In this document: positions 25,768-31,432 of the stretch, in pieces
How the letters are laid out: the number at the start of each line of letters is the position of its first letter
Position numbering within the stretch: the first letter of the stretch is position 1
Source: a virus
Reading direction: 5' to 3' (one strand)
IMG/VR virus record: IMGVR_UViG_3300046734_000708
Span: 1 to 31,432 of that record
DNA: 31,432 nt
Notes under the pieces: generated by a model
Seen by the model: only the letters and a program-made list of their open reading frames with translations
Databases searched by the model: none
What the model was told of the DNA's origin: nothing
Program-made: the position numbers and the translations under genes

Positions 25768-27129
25768 TTGGGCTATCAATCCACGGCACGGAATAGAACT
25801 AAAACCTCGACGGTCGTAAATGTCTATGACCCGAATCAGGCATGGATCGATCAGGAACCACACTGGGAGCTGATCGAATGCCTGCTGACGGGCACCTATG
25901 GCATCAGGAAAGAGGGCCGTAAATACTTGCCGCAGGAGCCGCGTGAAACTGATGATGCCTATCAGAACAGGCTGCTTCGCAGCACGCTGCAACCGTATTA
26001 CGTCAGGCTTGAGCGGCTACTGGCCGGGATGCTTACCCGCAAGCCCGTCAAGCTGAATGACATCAGCGACGGCATCCGTGAGGACTTGTTCGACGTTGAC
26101 CGGCAGGGCAATGATCTAAACACTTGGGTGTATGAAACAGCCCGTAAGGCGATCCGATATGGCCATGCTGGTGTTTTAGTTGATGCACCATCAGACGGTA
26201 ACGGTAGGCCCTATTGGTGCGCCTACACCCCGCGAGACATCTTGGGCTGGCGCACTGAAACGCAAGACGGCAAGCCCCGGCTTGTGCAGCTCAGGCTAAA
26301 AGAGCAGGTGACAGAACCTGATGGGGAATACGGAGAAAAAACAGTTAATCAAGTGAGAGTATTGACGCCAGGATATTACCAGCTATTCAGGCAAGACGAA
26401 AAGAAAGACTACACATTATCTGAGGAAGGTAAAACAAGCCTAAGCGAAATACCCTTTTCAGTTGTATACAGCAACCGCGTCAATTATCTGCAATCAAAAC
26501 CACCGATGGAAGACATCGGTGAATTAAACATCAAGGCGTATCAAGTTCAATCAGATCTTGACAACATCTTGCATGTGGCGGCAGTTCCGATGCTGGCGAT
26601 TTTCGGATTCCCGCAATCAGCAGAAGAGATCAGCGCAGGGCCAAATGAAGCGCTTGCGCTACCGGAAGGCGCATCAGCGCAATACCTAGAGCCAGCCGGC
26701 AACAGCTTTAACGCATTGTTCCAGCGGCTGGATCAGGTCGAAAAGCAGATCAATGAGCTGGGCCTATCCAGTGTGCTGGGTCAGAAGCTTTCAGCCGAAA
26801 CAGCCGAGTCAAAACGCATTGATCGCAGCCAAGGCGACTCAACGATGATGGTGATTGCCCAAAACATGCAGGACATGATCGATAATTGTCTGCGGTTTCA
26901 TGCTGCCTACCTAAACGATGCCTCGCCCGGCAGCGCATTGATCAACCGTGATTTCATGGGCTCCCGCATGGATCCTGCAGAAATTAAAGCGCTGCTCGAG
27001 CTTTACCTGGCCGGCACGATCACGCAATCAACCCTGTTGACGCAACTTGAGGCAGGGGAAGTGCTTGGTGATGACTTTGACCTTGAGGAGGAGCTTGAGG
27101 CAACGGCTGCCGGTGGACTGCAGGAATGA
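25768..27129 (+). CDS. Portal protein (DUF4055-like)
   Basis: A 453-residue protein. There is no ATG between the in-frame stop at 25747-25749 and the protein start; TTG 25768, with AAAGGCGG about 12 bp upstream, is the likely start. Residues about 25-130 (WELIECLLTGTYGIRKEGRK, then RTLQPYYVRLERLLAGMLTR-like region) and the central WVYETARKAIRYGHAGVLVD, YTPRDILGW and a C-terminal helix pattern (SSVLGQKLSAETAESKRIDR) fit DUF4055 portal-like proteins. It would form the dodecameric DNA entry ring. The stop has ATGA overlap with the gp7-like gene, as portals often do. Confidence 0.75.
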   Translation: MGYQSTARNRTKTSTVVNVYDPNQAWIDQEPHWELIECLLTGTYGIRKEGRKYLPQEPRETDDAYQNRLLRSTLQPYYVRLERLLAGMLTRKPVKLNDISDGIREDLFDVDRQGNDLNTWVYETARKAIRYGHAGVLVDAPSDGNGRPYWCAYTPRDILGWRTETQDGKPRLVQLRLKEQVTEPDGEYGEKTVNQVRVLTPGYYQLFRQDEKKDYTLSEEGKTSLSEIPFSVVYSNRVNYLQSKPPMEDIGELNIKAYQVQSDLDNILHVAAVPMLAIFGFPQSAEEISAGPNEALALPEGASAQYLEPAGNSFNALFQRLDQVEKQINELGLSSVLGQKLSAETAESKRIDRSQGDSTMMVIAQNMQDMIDNCLRFHAAYLNDASPGSALINRDFMGSRMDPAEIKALLELYLAGTITQSTLLTQLEAGEVLGDDFDLEEELEATAAGGLQE

Positions 27130-28358
27130 GCACCCCGTCTGAGTTTTATCGGCACGCTGTTGATCTGAACAGGTTCAGCAATGCTGAGGCAAAGCAAATT
27201 GCGATCGCTTACAACCGTTTGATTTTGCAAGCTGTCGCGGATCTGCAGATATTGGTCGAAGATGAACGGGCATTTGACCGTCAAACCAGACTCAGGGAGA
27301 TCGTCAGGCAGCTACGGGCAAGCCTCGATAACTGGGCCGGCGAAAGCTCTGCATTGCTGGCCGGGGAGCTGCAGGGGCTGGCCACATTTGAGGAGCAATT
27401 CATCAGGGCGCAGCTGCTGGAGATGGTGCCAGACCACATGATCGAACAGGTCAGGTCGTTGCAGATCGATCCAGCTTTTGCCCGTGCTGTCGTGATGACA
27501 GATCCAATTGAGATCGGCCTGAATGTTTTATCTGATGATCTGCTGGAAGCAGTGGGGCCATCTCCGGCAACATTCAGGCTGACGGCAACGCAGGGCGCTC
27601 AGATCACGTTGCCGAATGGCTCAACCGTATCGAAGGCGTTTCGGGGCATCGCTGAATCTCAAGCTGAGCTGTTCACCAAAACCGTGCAGTCTGGGTTCTT
27701 GGCAGGCGATTCAGGGCCCCAAATGGCAAGGCGCCTGAAGGGCCGTCTGAAGTTTGCTGATTTTGGGCCGCTATCAGTGCGGCAACTAGCGCAGGCAGGG
27801 GGCCAGCTCACAGCAGTGGCCAATCATCAGGTGAATACGTTGGTTAGGACTAGCGTCAATCAAGTGGCCAATGCGATCAGCCAGGCCACCTACAAGGCAA
27901 GCGCTGAGATTACGGAAAAATACAAATACGTGGCGACGCTGGATTCACGAACATCGGCACGTTGCAGGGCATTAGATCAGCAGGTATTTGAGTACGGCAA
28001 GGGGCCAACACCCCCGCAACATTTCAACTGCAGATCAACTACCGTCCCAGAGATTGACTATGCAGCGCTTGGGATGCCTGAACCGCCACCCAGCGCAATA
28101 CGCAGGCCGGGCATTATTTCAGGGCCGATGAGCAAAGCCGCCAAGACGCGGACGGTTCCGGCAAATCAGTCTTATGGGGAATGGTTGCAAGAGCAGGGCG
28201 ACAACGTGAAACGCGACGTTTTGGGGCCTAGCAGGATCCCTTATTGGAACAAGCTGGTGAAGAAATATGGGCCAGAGGATGCAATCCGTAAGTTTGTTGC
28301 AAATGATGGTTCAGAGTTGACGTTGAAGCAGCTCAAGGCAAGGTACGGGCAGCCGTAG
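27126..28358 (+). CDS. Minor head protein, SPP1 gp7 / phage Mu F-like
   Basis: A 410-residue protein. The C-terminal region about 240-300 holds the recognised motif: RTSVNQVANAISQATYKASA, then YKYVATLDSRTSARCRALDQ, and after it PTPPQHFNCRSTTVPEIDY, with the CR...D...H.NCRS pattern of SPP1 gp7/Mu F-type head morphogenesis proteins. The N-terminal 200 residues are helical. Residues 360-410 are a basic tail. It follows the portal directly, as is normal, and is thought to act in head assembly and DNA ejection. Confidence 0.85.
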   Translation: MSTPSEFYRHAVDLNRFSNAEAKQIAIAYNRLILQAVADLQILVEDERAFDRQTRLREIVRQLRASLDNWAGESSALLAGELQGLATFEEQFIRAQLLEMVPDHMIEQVRSLQIDPAFARAVVMTDPIEIGLNVLSDDLLEAVGPSPATFRLTATQGAQITLPNGSTVSKAFRGIAESQAELFTKTVQSGFLAGDSGPQMARRLKGRLKFADFGPLSVRQLAQAGGQLTAVANHQVNTLVRTSVNQVANAISQATYKASAEITEKYKYVATLDSRTSARCRALDQQVFEYGKGPTPPQHFNCRSTTVPEIDYAALGMPEPPPSAIRRPGIISGPMSKAAKTRTVPANQSYGEWLQEQGDNVKRDVLGPSRIPYWNKLVKKYGPEDAIRKFVANDGSELTLKQLKARYGQP

Positions 28359-28382
28359 AATGAGGACAACAGCAACCAAGCC

Positions 28383-28442
28383 ATGAAATGCGGCGGTTAT
28401 AAGAAACCAAAAGGCACCAAGAAAGGCGGCAAAAAGAAATGA
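28383..28442 (+). CDS. Tiny Lys/Gly-rich peptide, 19 aa
   Basis: ATG 28383 to TGA 28442 encodes MKCGGYKKPKGTKKGGKKK. It is too short for most gene callers but has ATGA overlap with the following Tudor-like gene and lies directly in the head operon. Nearly half the residues are Lys. It may bind DNA or the capsid interior, or act mainly to couple translation. I have a general impression of similar tiny basic peptides in cyanophage head regions. Confidence 0.5.
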   Translation: MKCGGYKKPKGTKKGGKKK

Positions 28443-28663
28443 AAAAAGGGCAGCGCGTCAGCTGGGTTTACCAAGGCAAACGCACGTTTGGCACTGTTAC
28501 CGCGATGGGCGGGGCTCGGGCAGCAATCAAAGGGCCTCGAGGCGGCAACATCGTCAGGGTCGGCACTGCTGACGATCCAGTGATCAAACTCACGTCAGAG
28601 TCGACAGGCAACCCAGTGCTTAAGCGCAGGTCACAACTGAAAGCAGCACCAAAGAAGAAGTGA
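28439..28663 (+). CDS. DUF2945-like (Tudor-type) small protein
   Basis: A 74-residue protein: MKKGQRVSWVYQGKRTFGTV, TAMGGARAAIKGPRGGNIVR and TADDPVIKLTSESTGNPVLK, then a basic end. The pattern KKG..VSW.....G..GTVT and ending 'ESTGNPVLK..S.L' fits DUF2945 (hypervirulence-associated, TUDOR-fold) proteins. The function in phages is unknown. Its stop overlaps the next gene by 4 bp, so it is part of a chain of coupled small head genes. Confidence 0.6.
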   Translation: MKKGQRVSWVYQGKRTFGTVTAMGGARAAIKGPRGGNIVRVGTADDPVIKLTSESTGNPVLKRRSQLKAAPKKK

Positions 28664-28938
28664 GCATCAAGCGCGGCGGCCATACGTTTGACGGCTATGA
28701 CAAGCCGATCAGAACGCCAAGCCATCCCAGCGGCAAAAGTCACGCTGTCGTGGTGAAGGTTGCCGGCAAACCGAAGCTGATTCGTTTCGGGATGCAGGGC
28801 GCAAAGCCAAAGCCACCCCGAAAAGGTGAATCAGCAGCTGATAAGGCAAAGCGTGCATCATTCAAAGCACGACACGCCAAAAACATCGCCAAAGGCAAAA
28901 CTTCTGCAGCCTTTTGGGCGAATAAAGTAAGGTGGTGA
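28660..28938 (+). CDS. Small basic conserved-type protein, 92 aa
   Basis: Starts with GTG at 28660, overlapping the previous stop (GTGA). The product SIKRGGHTFDGYDKPIRTPS, then HPSGKSHAVVVKVAGKPKLI and a C-terminal RASFKARHAKNIAKGK...WANKVRW, is basic throughout. The C-terminal 'RASFKARH..NI.KGK.S.A.WA.KV.W' motif is one I have met in several cyanophage and cyanobacterial small proteins (DUF6321-like shape), possibly a nucleic-acid-binding module. No enzymatic motif is seen. Confidence 0.65.
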   Translation: MSIKRGGHTFDGYDKPIRTPSHPSGKSHAVVVKVAGKPKLIRFGMQGAKPKPPRKGESAADKAKRASFKARHAKNIAKGKTSAAFWANKVRW

Positions 28939-28963
28939 GGTAAATAAGCCTTACGGGTTTCAC

Positions 28964-29626
28964 ATGACCGACGAGATTACGTCTCAAGAGCAAGAACAAC
29001 CAACAGCTGATGTTGAGGCGCTAAAGAAAAGCGTTGAAGCATTAGAGCGCAAGAATTATGAGCTGATTGGCAAGCTGAACAAAGCAAAAGCTGCTGATGT
29101 TGACGTTCAGGCCCTGATTGACTTCAAGGCAAAGGCCGAGCAAGACCAACTGGAAAGCAAAGGCCAATACGCCGAGGCCAAAGCTGCACTTGAGCAGCAG
29201 TTCAGGGAATCAGCTACTGAGAAAGACAAGCGGATTCAAGAGCTGACCGATCGCGTGCAAGAGCTTGAGTTGATGGCACCAGCCGTCAGCGCATTGTCTG
29301 ACGTGGTGCATGACCCGCAACTGGTGCTTAACACCCAGTTGAAACGCGACCAAATCCAGCGTGAGCCTGATGGCACTGTCGTGGTCGTTGAGGGCTATGA
29401 GCGCACCCCCGTTGGGGAATGGGCAAAGGCCAAAACACCGGCATGGATGCAAAAGGCACCAAAGCCGCAGGGCAGCGGGGCTCCATCGTCGAGGGCTAGC
29501 GGTGAGATCACACCGGGCACAAAGAACCCGTTTAGTGCTGAAAACTTCAACCTGACAGAGCAGTCACGACTATACAAAACAGATCGTGATTTGTACGAGA
29601 GGTTAAAGAATGCTGCAAGCCGCTAA
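28964..29626 (+). CDS. Capsid scaffold protein
   Basis: A 220-residue protein. Residues about 15-105 form a long acidic coiled coil (ADVEALKKSVEALERKNYEL, IGKLNKAKAADVDVQALIDF, LEQQFRESATEKDKRIQELT). A short beta region follows (PDGTVVVVEGYERTPVGEWA), then a Pro/Gly/Ser-rich linker and a C-terminal helix (FNLTEQSRLYKTDRDLYERL). This layout and the position directly before the major capsid gene are typical of scaffold proteins, with the C-terminal helix as the coat-binding element. Confidence 0.78.
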   Translation: MTDEITSQEQEQPTADVEALKKSVEALERKNYELIGKLNKAKAADVDVQALIDFKAKAEQDQLESKGQYAEAKAALEQQFRESATEKDKRIQELTDRVQELELMAPAVSALSDVVHDPQLVLNTQLKRDQIQREPDGTVVVVEGYERTPVGEWAKAKTPAWMQKAPKPQGSGAPSSRASGEITPGTKNPFSAENFNLTEQSRLYKTDRDLYERLKNAASR

Positions 29627-29692
29627 TATGTAGTGAAGGTGAAGCTACGCAGAGCCGCAAGGGTTACGCCCGAAAAATAAACAACCATTTTT

Positions 29693-29699
29693 AGGAGGT
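29693..29699 (+). promoter_or_regulatory. Consensus Shine-Dalgarno of the major capsid gene
   Basis: AGGAGGT at 29693-29699 is 5 bp before ATG 29705 and is among the strongest ribosome-binding sites in the window, as expected for the most abundant protein. The 78-bp gap before the capsid gene also holds CCGCTAATATG at about 29619-29629, a possible weak -10 element. Confidence 0.8.
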
Positions 29700-29704
29700 T
29701 AGTC

Positions 29705-30733
29705 ATGGCGGTTCTGCGCAGTGACATCATCATCCCGGAGATTTTTACTCCATATTTGATCGAAGAATCAACACGCCGTGACGCATTTTTGCAAAGCGGT
29801 GTTGTGCAACCATTGGCGCAGCTTGATGCGTCTGAGGATGGCGGCGATTTCGTCAACGTGCCATTTTTCTCAGCCAATTTAGCTGGCGATTTTGAAGTTC
29901 TGTCTGACAGCTCTTCACTGACTCCGGGCAAGATCACAACCGGCAAGCAAGTGGGCGTGGTGCTCCATCGTGGCCGTGCGTTTGAATCCCGTGATTTAGC
30001 AGCATTGGCATCTGGGGCTGACCCGATGGCCGCTATTGGCCAGAAGATGGCCAGCTATGTGAACCATCAGCGTCAAAAGGACTTGCTCGCATGTCTCAGC
30101 GGTGTGTTTGGCCCGGTCAACAACACGTCATCTGCTGCCGCGTTCTTTGAGCTAACGATCGACGGTGAATCTGGCGATACTCCAACATCGCTCAGCCCCC
30201 GTCAGGTTTCGCAGGCCCGTGCATTGCTCGGTGATCAAGGCGAAAAGCTGAACACAATCGTGATGCACTCAAAGACCTATTACGAGTTGGTCGAACGCCG
30301 CGCTGTCGATTACGTCAAGGCAACAGATGTGGCCGGCGGTGATGCAACTGCATCCGGCGGGTCAATCGCTAACGCCTATGGAGATGTCACAGTTCCGACC
30401 TACTTGGGGATGCGAGTTATCGTCTCTGATGACGTGAACACCGTTGGATCTGGTGCATCGACTGAATACGCTGTCTACATGTTCTCTCAAGGCAGTGTTG
30501 GCAGCGGCGAGCAGGCTGGCATTCAGACCGAAACTGATCGGGACATCTTGCAAAAGTCTGATGCAATGTCAATCGATCTTCACTACGTTTACCACCCGGT
30601 GGGCGCAAAGTGGGCTGTGACTGATGCAAACCCAAACCGGACCCAGTTGGCAACAGTTTCCAACTGGTCGAAAGTGTACGAGCTGAAAAACATCGGCATC
30701 GTTCGCGCCACCGTCGTCTCTTCAATGGATTAA
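29705..30733 (+). CDS. Major capsid protein
   Basis: A 342-residue protein. It begins MAVLRSDIIIPEIFTPYLIE. It contains an N-arm, a long spine-like helix region (AAIGQKMASYVNHQRQKDLL, then ACLSGVF) and a P-domain-like section LNTIVMHSKTYYELVERRAV, followed by GDVTVPTYLGMRVIVSDDVN and a C-terminal PNRTQLATVSNWSKVYELKN. The pattern 'H...Y..L' followed by 'YLG..ViVsd' is characteristic of HK97-fold capsid proteins of this head-gene type. The scaffold gene precedes and a decoration-like gene follows, confirming the context. Confidence 0.88.
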   Translation: MAVLRSDIIIPEIFTPYLIEESTRRDAFLQSGVVQPLAQLDASEDGGDFVNVPFFSANLAGDFEVLSDSSSLTPGKITTGKQVGVVLHRGRAFESRDLAALASGADPMAAIGQKMASYVNHQRQKDLLACLSGVFGPVNNTSSAAAFFELTIDGESGDTPTSLSPRQVSQARALLGDQGEKLNTIVMHSKTYYELVERRAVDYVKATDVAGGDATASGGSIANAYGDVTVPTYLGMRVIVSDDVNTVGSGASTEYAVYMFSQGSVGSGEQAGIQTETDRDILQKSDAMSIDLHYVYHPVGAKWAVTDANPNRTQLATVSNWSKVYELKNIGIVRATVVSSMD

Positions 30734-30739
30734 TTAATC

Positions 30740-31102
30740 ATGGCCAGTATCTTTGAAACATCCGCCGGCAAGGCCATTGGCTACGTCTACGGCGGTGCTG
30801 TAACCCAGCTCACCAGTAAGGCGACAGGCGTAACCGTGAATGCTCCATCAGGAGCTGTCACGACACATAACGCATCATTGGCAGGCAACGCTGAGGTGAC
30901 TTTTACCGTCACCAATAGCTCTGTGACCGCCAGTGATGTTGTATTAGTTAGCGTCCAGTCAGGCGCAAGCACAGGGCTCTATCTGGCGTTTGTGTCGGCT
31001 ACTGCTGCAGGGAGTTTTGATGTCACACTGTCAAACCTCGGTTCAACCGCTGGTGAGGTTGTGGTCGTGAACTTTGCAGTAATGAAAGCCGCAGCCTCAT
31101 AA
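30740..31102 (+). CDS. Head decoration / capsid-associated beta-sandwich protein
   Basis: A 120-residue protein with no charged clusters, rich in Val, Thr, Ser and Ala. Sequence parts KATGVTVNAPSGAVTTHNAS, EVTFTVTNSSVTASDVVLVS and SFDVTLSNLGSTAGEVVVVN show the beta-sandwich pattern of a family found after capsid genes, in which 'TG..v....G.i.t..a.......v.f.v.NS.v...D.v.v' is recurrent. It probably binds the outside of the capsid. It begins 6 bp after the capsid gene stop. Confidence 0.65.
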   Translation: MASIFETSAGKAIGYVYGGAVTQLTSKATGVTVNAPSGAVTTHNASLAGNAEVTFTVTNSSVTASDVVLVSVQSGASTGLYLAFVSATAAGSFDVTLSNLGSTAGEVVVVNFAVMKAAAS

Positions 31103-31104
31103 CT

Positions 31105-31278
31105 ATGGGGCTCTACGCTTTTAGAAGGGGGAAGGAGCAGGAAGCAGCAGCAGCCACCGCCAAGGCTGCCGCTGCTCCGGCACCGGAGGAGACCAGCAAA
31201 CAGGAATCAACTGATGGCCGTAGTAATCGTCGCAACAGCAGGAGCCGCAAACGCAAACTCTTACCTGACGCTGACTGA
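31105..31278 (+). CDS. Small basic/Ala-rich protein, 57 aa
   Basis: ATG 31105 to TGA 31278. The start MGLYAFRRGKEQEAAAATAK is followed by an Ala/Pro/Glu-rich middle and an Arg/Lys-rich end (SNRRNSRSRKRKLLPDAD). The 'MGLYAFRR' start is one I recall from small proteins after cyanophage capsid genes. The last 65 bp overlap the following gene in another frame. Function unknown; disordered by composition. Confidence 0.55.
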   Translation: MGLYAFRRGKEQEAAAATAKAAAAPAPEETSKQESTDGRSNRRNSRSRKRKLLPDAD

Positions 31279-31432
31279 CGCTGATGCGTTAGTTGATGCA
31301 ATGGTATTGAGTTCTGATGCCTCGAAATGGGGCACAGGCAACACTGATTCACGGAATCGAGCGCTCACAGCGGCAACGCAGCGGCTTGACCGTGAGCGGT
31401 TCTTAGGGGCTCGCGCAACCGATACGCAGTCG
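31214..31432 (+). CDS. Head-tail connector-like (DnaT-like) protein, N-terminal part
   Basis: ATG 31214 opens MAVVIVATAGAANANSYLTL, TDADALVDAMVLSSDASKWG and RNRALTAATQRLDRERFLGA, and the frame runs off the window. The pattern 'ANSYlt...Ad......' followed by 'k..AL..AT..LD.e.f.G.r' is that of the phage head-completion family named DnaT-like in annotation databases. It would attach the tail to the portal end of the head. The start overlaps the preceding small gene by 65 bp. Confidence 0.6.
   Translation, partial: MAVVIVATAGAANANSYLTLTDADALVDAMVLSSDASKWGTGNTDSRNRALTAATQRLDRERFLGARATDTQS

Overview
This window is a large part of a tailed bacteriophage genome, most likely a siphovirus-type phage infecting a cyanobacterium of the Synechococcus/Cyanobium group. 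Head, packaging, lysis, replication and recombination genes are all present. I see no tRNA, rRNA, CRISPR array, integrase or insertion sequence. The host assignment is an inference from family resemblance: small proteins of types I associate with marine cyanophages, a cyanobacterial-style sigma-70 factor, and the N-terminal motif of the basic protein next to the terminase. Both ends of the window cut genes (a tail-tube-like protein at the left, a head-tail connector-like protein at the right). On a circular or permuted map the missing stretch would lie between head completion and tail genes, where a tape-measure gene would be expected.

Layout. (1) 1-8106, rightward: two tail-tube-like proteins, a 1043-residue tail fibre with an SGNH/GDSL-type hydrolase domain, a second adhesin-like protein, small membrane or coiled-coil lysis candidates, a two-domain endolysin (GH24 muramidase plus M15 peptidase), an HNH nuclease and a small conserved protein. 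(2) 8096-18319, almost entirely leftward: a phage sigma factor, SSB, single-strand annealing protein, RusA resolvase, PD-(D/E)XK exonuclease, several ribbon-helix-helix candidates, many short overlapping genes of unknown function, and a four-gene cassette at 14038-16900. (3) 18377-31432, rightward: RHH protein, RecA-fold replication ATPase, a zinc-ribbon/HTH regulator, small and large terminase, a very basic protein, portal, SPP1 gp7-like head protein, scaffold, major capsid protein, a decoration-like protein and the start of the connector genes. The 57-bp gap at 18320-18376 is the divergent control point between the leftward and rightward arms.

How the genes work together. The leftward arm looks like an early DNA-metabolism module (exonuclease + annealing protein + SSB + RusA make a recombination set). 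The rightward arm begins with the replication ATPase and continues into packaging and head assembly. The sigma factor and the zinc-ribbon protein are the obvious candidates for a late transcription switch.

The most unusual locus is the cassette at 14038-16900. It holds an IbrA-type PAPS-reductase-like enzyme (DUF3440), then a protein fusing an ectoine-synthase-like cupin (with the three iron-ligand positions of EctC conserved) to a ParB/sulfiredoxin-like IbrB domain, then two small proteins, one of which repeats a motif from the C-terminus of the IbrA homologue. No ectoine pathway is visible, so the cupin has probably been recruited for something else, perhaps nucleic-acid modification or transcriptional control. 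Other points of interest are a pair of tetrapeptide-repeat paralogues on opposite strands, a probable structured RNA at 20963-21040, a terminator abutting the sigma-factor start codon, and a 15-bp perfect inverted repeat with GATCC repeats inside the replication ATPase gene.
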